Positions 15,783 to 24,144 of a stretch of DNA of 30,072 bases are shown in pieces; position 1 is the stretch's first letter, and each line of letters opens with the position of its first letter. The notes below the pieces were generated by a model. It did not search any database, was not told the DNA's origin, and saw only the letters and a list, made by a program, of their open reading frames with translations. The translations under genes were made by a program, and so were the position numbers. The DNA is from Fibrobacter sp. UBA1765 (GTDB taxonomy: Bacteria > Fibrobacterota > Fibrobacteria > Fibrobacterales > Fibrobacteraceae), in contig DCGZ01000180.1 of NCBI GenBank assembly GCA_002314675.1, positions 1-30,072 of the forward strand, in the 5' to 3' direction.

Positions 15783-15964
15783 TTTTTTACACTCAATTTT
15801 AAGCACAGCTCTAACCACAGCTATGGTTAAAATACCATAGGCACATTCAACAATATGTGTAAAAATTTTAATCATTTATAAAAAATCAAACCAAATTTAC
15901 ACATCATTTTACACGTAAATAACACACAAATTGAACACACTCATCAACATTTTGTGTAAAAATT
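15783..15964. promoter_or_regulatory. Cluster of TTTACACA/TGTGTAAA motifs upstream of the TIGR02147 gene
   Basis: The 233-base gap between the divergent trmJ and TIGR02147 genes holds several copies of one motif in both orientations: TTTTTTACAC (15783-15792), TGTGTAAAAATT (15856-15867), TTTACACA (15896-15903), TTTACACGTAAA (15908-15919, a near-perfect palindrome) and TGTGTAAAAATT (15953-15964). The last ends 15 bases before the regulator ATG. The pattern fits binding sites for an autoregulator. No strong ribosome site precedes the ATG at 15980, so the message may be leaderless or weakly translated. Confidence 0.55.
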
Positions 15965-15979
15965 ATTTATTTTCTAAGT

Positions 15980-16822
15980 ATGTGCATCATAGAACACCTG
16001 TTTGATTATGACGATTTTCGCAAGTTCCTTCAAGACTACTTTGAAGAACAAAAGAAGCTGCGCACCATTTTTTCGCACCGCTTTTTCGCGGCAAAGGCAG
16101 GCTTCAGCAGTTCCTCCTATTGCTTAAATGTCATTAAGGGGCGTTTTAACCTTACCGCAAAATCAATCGAAAAGCTAGCCAAGGCAATGGACTTTGAGCC
16201 GCTCCAAAAGCAATATTTCGAGGCGCTTGTTGAATACAACCAGGCAGAGCAAGTTGAAAAGCGTGAAAGCGCCTGGGAGCACATTCTAGAAATTCGAAAG
16301 CAAATCGAATTTACACACCTGACCAACCGCGAACACGCCTACTTTTCTAGATGGTACTACCCCGTCATTCGCGAATGTGCCGCAAGCGGCGACTGGAACG
16401 GCGATTACATAAAACTCGCCCGTTCGCTAGACCCAGTAATCACAGTCGATGAAGCGCGCGAAGCGGTCAAGGATCTGGTGGACTGGGGACTTCTCAAAAA
16501 AATCGATGATTCACACTTTGAAGAAACTTCGCAAATGCTTGACGCTACGGGTGTCGCCCCGATTGCATTAAGGCAAATTAGGCGCGAATACATTCAGCAT
16601 GCCATCGGCGCTGTAGAAAGTAAGCCTAAAACGGAACGTTTTGCGGCATTCACTACACTCGCCATGAGCGAAAGTTCCTATGATTACGCTGTAGAAGTCA
16701 TGGAAGAAGCTCGCAAGAAAATCATCGCGCGTGTAGCAAACGACAGCAACGTAGAACGCGTTTACGAAGCTATGTTTGTCATGTTCCCGATGAGCAAAAA
16801 GTTAACGAAGGAGGCAAAATGA
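15980..16822 (+). CDS. TIGR02147-family (DUF4423-type) putative transcriptional regulator
   Basis: This is a 280-residue protein of the TIGR02147 family, expanded in Fibrobacter and overlapping DUF4423. The N-terminus, FDYDDFRKFLQDYFEEQKK, and a helix-turn-helix-like segment, RFFAAKAGFSSSSYCLNVIKG then LTAKSIEKLAKAM (about 34-70), are typical. The rest is helical with the family block HLTNREHAYFSRWYYPVIRE. It overlaps the next gene by ATGA (16819-16822), so the two are made as a pair. A role controlling the lipoprotein and perhaps itself through the upstream repeats is inference; the family has no characterised function that I know of. Confidence 0.85.
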   Translation: MCIIEHLFDYDDFRKFLQDYFEEQKKLRTIFSHRFFAAKAGFSSSSYCLNVIKGRFNLTAKSIEKLAKAMDFEPLQKQYFEALVEYNQAEQVEKRESAWEHILEIRKQIEFTHLTNREHAYFSRWYYPVIRECAASGDWNGDYIKLARSLDPVITVDEAREAVKDLVDWGLLKKIDDSHFEETSQMLDATGVAPIALRQIRREYIQHAIGAVESKPKTERFAAFTTLAMSESSYDYAVEVMEEARKKIIARVANDSNVERVYEAMFVMFPMSKKLTKEAK

Positions 16823-18162
16823 AGAATCTTTTCAAAGGACTCGTTTTGACAGGTGTTGCAGCAACTTCGTTCGCATTTTTTGCAAGTTGCAGTTCCTCTG
16901 ACGATGTGGCCGGCGGCGTAACAGATATCGGTAACACCATTGCAACGGATTCTACAGTATTCGCGGGCAAAGTCATTGATTTCGAAGGACGTGGTATAGT
17001 CGCAGCAAGAGTCGTTGCTTTCAGGGACGACGGAGTTTCAAGACTCGACTCCACAGAAACAATTTCCGATTCCCTTGGAAACTTTGAACTTAAATTCGCA
17101 AGCGACGACCTTCACAACGTCATATATGCAGAAAGCGATTCCCTGCAAGGTTTGCTTGGAGCATTGAAAACTAACGACACTTTAGATGTCATTGTTCAAG
17201 TCGGTAAAACAAAAATTTTGACAGGAAGCATAGAAGGCAAAACCTCCGGCTACGTGCGCATTGAAGGCACAAGCCTAGAAGCTGCTCTTGATAGCAACGG
17301 AGCATTCGCTTTTGACGCAATGCCTCCTGGAACAGACTTGCAGCTTGTATATGTACAAGGCGACAGCAGCGTAGGAACATTTACCTTTACAACAAACAAT
17401 TCTGACAATCCCATAGCACTGCCTCCTTTCGACATCATTGACAAGGGAGTTTTAACAAGTACCGACTTGCATTCTGGAATTTCTTTTGGAGTCTCTTTTA
17501 CGGAACCTCTAGAGATCAAGCGATCTGAAGTAATAACAAAGCACTTGGAAATGAATGGTTCCGAAAATGTTTACGACAACGACAGCACCATTGCAGAAAG
17601 CGTCGACTATGTCGAAGGCCCTCATGGCAACGGTTCAAATATAAAAGCGATTCTTTTGAAGCCAGGGCAATTCATTGAATTGGATTCCGTTGACATAACT
17701 GACGGCGACTTTACCATTTCTTTGTGGACAAAATGGAACGGGCCAAACGGCAATCATCAAGTTCTAGTTAGCGAAAGAGCCTACTGGAGCGATTCCACCT
17801 CGAAATTCCAGTGGCACTTTGAAAATACAGAAGGCATGTTCACAGTTATGAAAAGCATGCCGAAAGTTCCAGAAGCGATTACTTTCGGCGATTCTTCAAT
17901 CGTACCTGTTGGCAAGTGGACTTTTTTAGCGCTTGTTTCTAAAGATCATCAAATCACAATGTACGTAAACGGCGAACAAGTTGGAGAAACACAAACGTTC
18001 ATTCCAAACAAGCTTGAAAAAACAGTGCCATTCCGCATTGGAGGCGACGAAATTAGCACAGAAACTTGGAACGGTGCGCTAGACGAAGTGCTCATCGAAA
18101 ATGTAGCCCGCAGCAAGGAATGGGTAAAGGAAAAGTTTTTACACACCTTTACACACTTTTAA
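16819..18162 (+). CDS. Lipoprotein with carboxypeptidase-regulatory-like and LamG-like domains
   Basis: This 447-residue outer-surface lipoprotein candidate has signal peptide 1-23 and lipidated Cys24 in FFASCSSSDD. A beta-sandwich repeat of the carboxypeptidase regulatory type follows (about 47-110: STVFAGKVIDFEGRGIVAARVVAF..DSLGNFELKF). A shorter strand-rich region precedes a C-terminal LamG/concanavalin-like domain (about 272-440: FIELDSVDITDGDFTISLWTKWNG..GKWTFLALVS..MYVNGEQVG..FRIGG..WNGALDEVLIENVARS). It is coupled to the TIGR02147 gene by ATGA. Such pairs are a recurrent Fibrobacter arrangement and suggest a carbohydrate or surface ligand-binding partner of the regulator. The last codons (HTFTHF) overlap two TTTACACAC motifs. 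Confidence 0.85.
   Translation: MKNLFKGLVLTGVAATSFAFFASCSSSDDVAGGVTDIGNTIATDSTVFAGKVIDFEGRGIVAARVVAFRDDGVSRLDSTETISDSLGNFELKFASDDLHNVIYAESDSLQGLLGALKTNDTLDVIVQVGKTKILTGSIEGKTSGYVRIEGTSLEAALDSNGAFAFDAMPPGTDLQLVYVQGDSSVGTFTFTTNNSDNPIALPPFDIIDKGVLTSTDLHSGISFGVSFTEPLEIKRSEVITKHLEMNGSENVYDNDSTIAESVDYVEGPHGNGSNIKAILLKPGQFIELDSVDITDGDFTISLWTKWNGPNGNHQVLVSERAYWSDSTSKFQWHFENTEGMFTVMKSMPKVPEAITFGDSSIVPVGKWTFLALVSKDHQITMYVNGEQVGETQTFIPNKLEKTVPFRIGGDEISTETWNGALDEVLIENVARSKEWVKEKFLHTFTHF
18138..18156. promoter_or_regulatory. Tandem TTTACACAC motif over the lipoprotein gene end
   Basis: TTTACACAC occurs at 18138-18146 and 18148-18156, exactly 10 bases apart, so both copies face the same side of the helix. 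They are 89-107 bases upstream of the next start codon and match the motif cluster before the regulator gene, which would let one protein control both promoters. Confidence 0.45.
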
Positions 18163-18190
18163 ATATCCAAAAGCAATCAAGCATTGCAAC

Positions 18191-18239
18191 AATCCCAAAC
18201 AATACATAATTTGATGCAAAAACATTTGGGATTGGGATA
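18191..18239 (+). promoter_or_regulatory. Leader with two mutually exclusive hairpins near the ribosome site
   Basis: AATCCCAAA (18191-18199) can pair with TTTGGGATT (18225-18233), 9 bp. Alternatively ATCCCAA (18192-18198) can pair with TTGGGAT (18232-18238), 7 bp. The second pairing covers the GGGAT ribosome site that lies 6 bases before the ATG at 18245. This looks like a simple on/off translation switch, but could be chance in a short leader. Confidence 0.4.
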
Positions 18240-18244
18240 TTTTT

Positions 18245-20671
18245 ATGAAAAAACAAACTATCGCTGCATGCGCTTTTGCCACTCTCGTAGCAAGCGCTTT
18301 CGCTGCAGAAGGCGACGCTTACACATGGCCGACTTACCGCTCTGACTTGGATTACGATACGAAATCCAACTTGGGCGAAATCAAGCCGCCGACTCAGTTC
18401 AATAATAACTGTTCTGGTGTTACTGGCAAGAAAGCTGGCAAGTGGTGGGCATTTTACTGGGGCAAGGACCGCGATTCCCGAATTACCGATGTCACTATTG
18501 ACAGCATTCTAAAAAAATACGACACGGATTTCACCTACCTCTATGATACTTTGGGCTGGGCTCCTGACGCTCAGGCCCAGGAAGGCAAGTACAGCGCCAT
18601 CTATTATTACGGTTCCGGTACATGTGCCGGCGGCACCAAGGAAGATACAACTGGCGGCTGGCAGACTTATGTAGCGGGCTATACCGCCGTGGCGGCTTCT
18701 TTTTACCCACTTTACAGCTTTAATACCAGCTGCCCTTACCGCGATCGCGTTGCCCAGATGGATGCCATGATTCACGAAGGCATTCATTCCATGACCAACG
18801 GCTACCCTGGCGCAAAACAGGCCCACTGGTTCCAGGAAGCTGGCAACACCTGGATTCAGCAGGATATGTTCTCACATCGTGAAGGCATTTATAACGGCAT
18901 GGGCTTCTTGAATGCGGCTACGGTGATTGCGCCATTCATGCCGATTGAATGCTACTCCGGCTGGCTTGTAGATGGAACTTTTGGCGGCCCAGGCGCCCAA
19001 GGCGTTACCGGCAAGAACCAGCGCTACCTTTTGGGTGGTTCCCAGTACAGCAACATCTTCCCCACCTTCATGGGAACTTGGCTTGGCACAGGTTCTGTGC
19101 GCTGGATTTATGGAAACGCTTACGGCAAGACCACCTACCTGCTTGAAACCTACGCATTGGAAAAGGGCTTGGGCCCCGATGCAACCCGCAGGCTCATTAC
19201 CGAGTTCCGTGCAAGAATGGCCTTGCTGGATATGAAAAAGTGGTCAAACGAAATCAAGAATTTGTTGAACAATAATTTCGGCGGCACCAGTTACGAGGAA
19301 CAGTACTACTGGGATAACGGCCAGTATCGAAACACCTGGAAAATGACTCCTTACCAGACCATGTCTGCAAGCGGAGAATTCCTGGTTCCCGACGAAGCTA
19401 CAACTCCGGGCTGGTCTGGCTCCAATGTGATTCCTTTGAAGGTTGCAAGCGGCGCTAAGCAGGTGAAGGTGTCTTTCTACAATGTGGGTAACAATTCCAA
19501 TAACACCAACATGAACTACTTGATTTGCTACCGCGCAACGGATGGTACCCCAGTGTATAGCGAGCCCATTACCGGCGAAGGTTCTGTGACCTTGCGCCTG
19601 GATAAGACCCCTTCTACAACAAGCGGCTCCCAGATGGTTTTTGCCGTGGTGGTGAATACAGATTACCAGTATAGCGGCAACGAAGACATCCGCAAGAATC
19701 ATTACAATTACAAGATCAAGCTCGAAGAAGGCCTAAGCGGCGCGGGCGATGCAAACACCAAGTACTACAACAACTTTGTGCTGGATTACAAGTGGCCTGA
19801 AATCGGCGAATCCATTAAACCGGGGTCTTCTAGCAGCGTGCCCGCCAGCAGCTCCTCCAGCGTTGTGCCGGCAAGTAGCTCCAGTGTAAAGCCTGCAAGT
19901 TCCTCTAGCGTAAAGCCAAGCAGCTCTTCTAGCAGCTCTCAGCCTGTCGCAACCGATACGGTAAAATTCCAGATTTCAGCCACAGTTCAGATCAGCGAAG
20001 ACTACGGCACCACAAGCGTAGATGTAGATACCAAGGCTTTCGCAAACGCAACCTTCTTCGCTGTGGATTCAGACAAGTCCTTCAATACAAATTCCACCGC
20101 CAAGGCACCCGGCCATTGGTTCGGCAAGAACGGCCAGGTGGTGGAATGGGGCGAAAACGCCTACGTGTTTGCAGAATGGGATTTGAACGCAGGCAAGGTT
20201 TCCATCGGGCATTACCCTAACAGAGTTTCTGCCGGTGAAGTCTACAAGTTTGCGCAGGGATTCAAGAGCACTGGCAAAGTGACCATTTACGAATTCACCG
20301 TGACCATTGCAAACGACGCCTCCGCCGAAGAACCCACTGTAAAGCCTTCCGAAGACCCGTCAGAGAATTCCTCTGAAAATACAACAGCAGTTAAGTTCAA
20401 AAATCAAGGACCCGCAAAATATTTGACGCTCAAAAATCGCCATGGAGTCATTGAAATCAAATACTCCATCAAGCATCAGGACAACGTAAAGATCAGTTTG
20501 TATTCGCCTTATGGCGGGCTGCTGTACCAGACAATTTCTGGTGTGAAGGCAGCCGGTGAATACCAGGAATATCTGGACTTGAATGCAGCGGGACTGCCGC
20601 AAGGCACGTACATTGTTAAAGTCTCCACAGGCTCTTATCGCGAAGCAAACAGCATCACCATCGTAAAGTAA
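18245..20671 (+). CDS. Large secreted HExxH (gluzincin-like) protein with C-terminal sorting domain
   Basis: This is an 808-residue secreted protein with signal peptide 1-20 (cleavage ASAFA/AEGD). The first 500 residues include MIHEGIHSMTNGYPG, where His177, Glu178 and His181 form an HExxH zinc motif, and HWFQEAGN, where Glu198 is a plausible third ligand 17 residues on. This suggests a metallopeptidase or peptidase-like domain of unknown family. Ser/Pro/Val linkers (about 525-566), typical of Fibrobacter secreted enzymes, lead to a beta-rich module (570-690). A second linker follows (692-715), then a C-terminal domain with KISLYSPYGGLLYQT..GLPQGTYIVKV resembling type A sorting domains of the type IX system. 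GGGAT is the ribosome site. The protein lies downstream of, and may be co-regulated with, the TIGR02147/lipoprotein pair. The substrate is unknown. Confidence 0.8.
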   Translation: MKKQTIAACAFATLVASAFAAEGDAYTWPTYRSDLDYDTKSNLGEIKPPTQFNNNCSGVTGKKAGKWWAFYWGKDRDSRITDVTIDSILKKYDTDFTYLYDTLGWAPDAQAQEGKYSAIYYYGSGTCAGGTKEDTTGGWQTYVAGYTAVAASFYPLYSFNTSCPYRDRVAQMDAMIHEGIHSMTNGYPGAKQAHWFQEAGNTWIQQDMFSHREGIYNGMGFLNAATVIAPFMPIECYSGWLVDGTFGGPGAQGVTGKNQRYLLGGSQYSNIFPTFMGTWLGTGSVRWIYGNAYGKTTYLLETYALEKGLGPDATRRLITEFRARMALLDMKKWSNEIKNLLNNNFGGTSYEEQYYWDNGQYRNTWKMTPYQTMSASGEFLVPDEATTPGWSGSNVIPLKVASGAKQVKVSFYNVGNNSNNTNMNYLICYRATDGTPVYSEPITGEGSVTLRLDKTPSTTSGSQMVFAVVVNTDYQYSGNEDIRKNHYNYKIKLEEGLSGAGDANTKYYNNFVLDYKWPEIGESIKPGSSSSVPASSSSSVVPASSSSVKPASSSSVKPSSSSSSSQPVATDTVKFQISATVQISEDYGTTSVDVDTKAFANATFFAVDSDKSFNTNSTAKAPGHWFGKNGQVVEWGENAYVFAEWDLNAGKVSIGHYPNRVSAGEVYKFAQGFKSTGKVTIYEFTVTIANDASAEEPTVKPSEDPSENSSENTTAVKFKNQGPAKYLTLKNRHGVIEIKYSIKHQDNVKISLYSPYGGLLYQTISGVKAAGEYQEYLDLNAAGLPQGTYIVKVSTGSYREANSITIVK

Positions 20672-20684
20672 ATCAAATTTCTTC

Positions 20685-20728
20685 AACAAAAAAGGCTTCA
20701 ACATTTTTCTGTTGAAGCCCCTTTTTTA
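20685..20728. terminator. Bidirectional terminator between the secreted protein and helicase genes
   Basis: GGCTTCAACA (20694-20703) and TGTTGAAGCC (20710-20719) form a perfect 10-bp stem with A and T runs on either side. It serves the two converging genes. Confidence 0.92.
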
Positions 20729-20729
20729 A

Positions 20730-22469
20730 TTATTTTTCCCTAAAAACAATCAACTTCGATTTCGCCCTGGTAGCACCGACAAAAATAATGTCCGACATGC
20801 TATGAGGTTCATTCGGAGCCTTTGTACTACGAGCGACATCGGTCAAGATTACAACAGGAGCATCGAGGCCCTTGATTCTATGAGCCGACACGACATTGAT
20901 CAAGTGATCACTCAAGCCCTTGTCGCCTGTCACAGTCCAATTGTACTTGGTATCGTCTAAATTCTGCAAAGACGACTTTCGCTGGCTGCGTACAGACACA
21001 ACAAGAATGTCGGAACGCTTAACCTTGCGTTTTTCAAGTTTCGCAACGCACTTGTCAAGCATAGCAATCTGGTCTTCTGGCTTTTTATAAAGAAGCACTT
21101 CCGGCTTGTCACCAAGCGGCGTATCCGCATAGGTTGGAACAGACACGCCCGTAACGCAACGAACCCATTCCAATATATTCTTTGTAGAACGGTAGCCACG
21201 TCCAAGAACAATGACAGGCATCTGGTTCAGAAAATCGTTATTATACCAGTCTCGACCAGCGTACATTTTTTGACGTGGATCGTAAAAATACCGAACAATA
21301 CCTTTTTTAGGATCTGCCAAAAGCTTAAAGGCAGGCTCTATCCAAGAAGCCATCCAGTCCTGGCCCTCGTCAACAATCACGGCATCAAACAAGCGCTTTT
21401 GAAGTTTCTTGTCCTTATGCATTTTTTCAAGCGCCATGCCAAAGGCAGCCGGCAATGATTCATTGTAATAAACATCAACATCCGTTTTAGGAGCCTTGTG
21501 CGGAACGCCCGAAACTTTAGCAAGCTTCACGTACTTTTGGCACCACTTGGCGTAATTGTGAATTTCAACGAACTTGTCAAGGCCATTTTCCTTGAATGTC
21601 TTTTCAAAGGAATCCGCCAAAAGCTCGTTGTAGCAAATCACGGCAACCCGCTTTTCCATTTTGGCAAGGCGCATCGCTTCCCACATTACAAGCATCGACT
21701 TTCCGGAACCGGCAACACCTTCTACGCGAAGCTTTGGATTGCGTTGAATCGATTCCATAAGCATTTCTTGCGTAAGTGTCGGCTGTACACGGGACTTGTT
21801 TTCAAGGTCCCAGAGGTCCGGTAATGAAACCGCCTCTTCATTCTTGGAATAACCGCCGAAGAATTCGCAAAGCCGTTCCAAGTCATCGTCTTCTAAAGGA
21901 ACATTTGGGAACGGGTTATTGCCATGCGAAGCTTCCTTGATATAAAGGATTTCTTTTACCCTTTTTAAAAAGGCATCAACATTTTCAAGGTCTGATTTTA
22001 AAAATATTCGCTGCCTTGGAATTTCATTCTGGGGAATATTCTTAGCGGAATTCATATCACCAAAGCAAACGGCCCATTGAATTCGGATACTCGTGCCGCG
22101 ATCGGATTCCGACTTGAAATAATATTTCAAAAAATCGTGCAATGGCGGAGTCAAGCTCATAGCCTGTTCATGCGGCCCCGGGTCAAGAACGTCTCCATTC
22201 TGCTGCCAAACGACCTCGCCAGTCTTATGGTCCACATGCCTTGTAATAAAGCCATCCTTGCATTCAATAAGGAGCATGCCATAAAACTTGTGGTACAATA
22301 TGCAGTCCACTTCCCTGTTCATGGCTCCATAATTTTCATAGAAAAAGTTCAGTTTCTGGTTCATCCAAACATGCCACTCGCTATCAAGTGCTGCGGCAAG
22401 ATCAAAAACCATTTTTTCAGTTCGCGAAGTCGAATTTACAGACAAAGGTCTTTTTACTGAAGCTGGCAT
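20730..22469 (-). CDS. NERD-domain superfamily 1 (UvrD-like) helicase
   Basis: This 579-residue protein combines an N-terminal nuclease-related NERD domain (about 25-135) with an SF1 helicase. In the NERD part, NREVDCILYHKFYGMLLIECKDG gives Glu53, Asp55, Glu69 and Lys71, the PD-(D/E)XK-like set. Helicase motifs are: I, GVAGSGKS (251-258); II, VDEGQD (366-371); YRSTKNILEW, motif IV-like (426-435); VVSAHRIKGLDAPVV, motif V-like; and FVGATRAKSKLIVF, motif VI (563-576). A strong AAGGAG ribosome site precedes the ATG at 22469. Similar fusions occur in DNA repair and anti-phage contexts; no defence partner is certain here. It follows the RavA-like gene on the same strand, but a terminator lies between them. 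Confidence 0.9.
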   Translation of the reverse strand: MPASVKRPLSVNSTSRTEKMVFDLAAALDSEWHVWMNQKLNFFYENYGAMNREVDCILYHKFYGMLLIECKDGFITRHVDHKTGEVVWQQNGDVLDPGPHEQAMSLTPPLHDFLKYYFKSESDRGTSIRIQWAVCFGDMNSAKNIPQNEIPRQRIFLKSDLENVDAFLKRVKEILYIKEASHGNNPFPNVPLEDDDLERLCEFFGGYSKNEEAVSLPDLWDLENKSRVQPTLTQEMLMESIQRNPKLRVEGVAGSGKSMLVMWEAMRLAKMEKRVAVICYNELLADSFEKTFKENGLDKFVEIHNYAKWCQKYVKLAKVSGVPHKAPKTDVDVYYNESLPAAFGMALEKMHKDKKLQKRLFDAVIVDEGQDWMASWIEPAFKLLADPKKGIVRYFYDPRQKMYAGRDWYNNDFLNQMPVIVLGRGYRSTKNILEWVRCVTGVSVPTYADTPLGDKPEVLLYKKPEDQIAMLDKCVAKLEKRKVKRSDILVVSVRSQRKSSLQNLDDTKYNWTVTGDKGLSDHLINVVSAHRIKGLDAPVVILTDVARSTKAPNEPHSMSDIIFVGATRAKSKLIVFREK

Positions 22470-22536
22470 TACACACTCCTTAAAAACATTCTACACTGAA
22501 CATAATTTTTTTCAAAACATTGCGTTACCATAAAAC

Positions 22537-22573
22537 GAAAAAAGTCCAAAATATTTTTCAATATCTTGGACCT
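22537..22573 (-). terminator. Terminator after the RavA-like gene
   Basis: GTCCAA (22544-22549) and TTGGAC (22566-22571) pair, extended inward by ATAT/ATAT past one mismatch. On the minus strand the stem is followed by six T (complement of 22538-22543). Confidence 0.7.
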
Positions 22574-22591
22574 TTTCTTACTTTCTGCATT

Positions 22592-24040
22592 TTAGCGGGC
22601 CGAATCCATAAACGTGCGGACATCCTTTAGCAACCCGATCATCTTGTTCGCATGTTCAAACTTGAGCTTGATCATGCCCTGCAAACGGCCATAGAATTCA
22701 GGGTTGAAGAACGGATCCTCTGTATATACTTTCAAGTCCTTGTATGTAGACTTCAAGCGAATCATGGATGCTGCGAAGTTTTCCATGGATTCATCAAGCG
22801 ATGCTCGGAACGCTTCAAACGCTTCGCAGTTCGCCTTGTGTTTTTCGGGATTGTTCAGTTCAAGAGCCTTCGCCGGAATCTTTGCAAACCGTTCAAAAGT
22901 TTTACCCGCAGGAGAATTCGAAGAAGAACGCAGACCAATGCCCCTTACCGAGGTATCGATCGAAATGGCGCATTCGGTAGAGCCTTCAAAATTGCAAAGC
23001 ACATGCCTTTCTTTTTGGCGCAACTCGTTAAACGGGCTAAACTGTTCGTGGGTGCCAATGTAGCGTTCCGGGACATAAAGCGGGTACGACTCGCCAGCAA
23101 ACTTGACATTGTACGTAAGGCACTTTTCTCCGGCATAATCTATGGTATCGTAAATATCATCCGATGCGTTCATCAAGTGTTCGGCATTCCGCATAAGCTC
23201 TGCAGCGGCATTTTCAACATTTTCCATTTCTGGAATGTCGCGCAAAAGAATCTCTTCGACACATTCAAAGAACTTGGCCATCAAGACTTCGTTGTTGCGG
23301 CCACGGCTCCAGATCGGCATGCCAAGCAAGAAGGAATCAGTCAAGATAACTTCTTTGCGGTCATTAAAATACGCTATCGTCTTGAGCATTCTAAGGAGCT
23401 TTTTCCAACGGCGTACAGATATGTACACGCGATTGTCATAGCACATTTCAGAGAACTTGCCGATAAGTTCCAGCACAATGGGAGATACGGCAATCTTATC
23501 CACTTCAGAAAGCCAAAGCTTCTTTTCTTCTGGAGAAACTTTCAATTCCTCTGGAATTACATACGCATCGTTGTCAAAAGAAGAACCCAAAAGTTTTTGT
23601 AGCGACACAGACTTCAAGCTCTCTGGCAAGGCAAGAGATATGTTGATCGCATCTATAATGCCTGCTTCGCTCAAGGTACTTTCGGCTCGGCGTTCGCCAC
23701 TCAAAATAATCGGCTTGTCTTCAAACTCCTGCAGAATAATCTTGATAGCCTTTTGCGTAAGTGCCTCTGCACCGTCAAAGCCCACGAACTGGACCATATC
23801 GTATTCAGAAATCTGCTCTGGGAGTACTCGATCGCGCTTGCCAAAAAACAATGTATTGTTCGCCTTGAAGGCCTGCTTCGCGCGCTTTACCAACAGGGAC
23901 TTGCCAGAACCCGATCTACCAAAAATATAGATAGGCTGGTTCGTTAAAATGGAAAGAAATATAATCTGCAAAAATGCGTCACGTTCTACAATGCCATTTT
24001 TCAAGGCAACGAGCAAGGAATTGATTCGTTCTTTTAAAGC
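22592..24040 (-). CDS. RavA-like MoxR-family AAA protein with degenerate Walker B
   Basis: Note that the ATG is at 24043-24041, so the coding region runs to 24043 and gives 483 residues. It aligns by eye with E. coli RavA (498 residues). Walker A is GRSGSGKS (42-49), and the RavA-specific helical block reads VSPEEKKLWLSEVDKIAVS..ISVRRWKKLLRMLKTIAYFNDRKEV (169-232). Where RavA has Walker B (VFLDEIWKAG) this protein has DMVQFVGFDGAE (82-93), and the sensor 1 ASNELPE becomes SGERRAE, so ATP hydrolysis may be lost. The segment between Walker A and B is about 15 residues shorter. A longer ORF begins at 24100 but overlaps a terminator and is rejected. No ViaA (VWA) partner gene is in the window. 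Confidence 0.75.
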   Translation of the reverse strand, partial: ALKERINSLLVALKNGIVERDAFLQIIFLSILTNQPIYIFGRSGSGKSLLVKRAKQAFKANNTLFFGKRDRVLPEQISEYDMVQFVGFDGAEALTQKAIKIILQEFEDKPIILSGERRAESTLSEAGIIDAINISLALPESLKSVSLQKLLGSSFDNDAYVIPEELKVSPEEKKLWLSEVDKIAVSPIVLELIGKFSEMCYDNRVYISVRRWKKLLRMLKTIAYFNDRKEVILTDSFLLGMPIWSRGRNNEVLMAKFFECVEEILLRDIPEMENVENAAAELMRNAEHLMNASDDIYDTIDYAGEKCLTYNVKFAGESYPLYVPERYIGTHEQFSPFNELRQKERHVLCNFEGSTECAISIDTSVRGIGLRSSSNSPAGKTFERFAKIPAKALELNNPEKHKANCEAFEAFRASLDESMENFAASMIRLKSTYKDLKVYTEDPFFNPEFYGRLQGMIKLKFEHANKMIGLLKDVRTFMDSAR

Positions 24041-24079
24041 CATATCCAAAATATAATTAGATGACGCCTTTCTTGTTAT

Positions 24080-24116
24080 AAAAAAAGCCCCGCGCAGCAT
24101 TTGCGGAGCCTTTTTT
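24080..24116 (-). terminator. Terminator after the SDR gene
   Basis: On the minus strand GCTCCGC (complement of 24103-24109) pairs with GCGGGGC (complement of 24087-24093) with one T-G wobble, followed by a T run (complement of 24081-24086). It separates the SDR gene from the RavA-like gene. Confidence 0.8.
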
Positions 24117-24144
24117 GCAGTAAAATTTATGATACAATGCTGAA

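Noticed and set aside
22652..23602. 316-residue plus-strand open frame
   Set aside because: Antisense shadow of the RavA-like gene.
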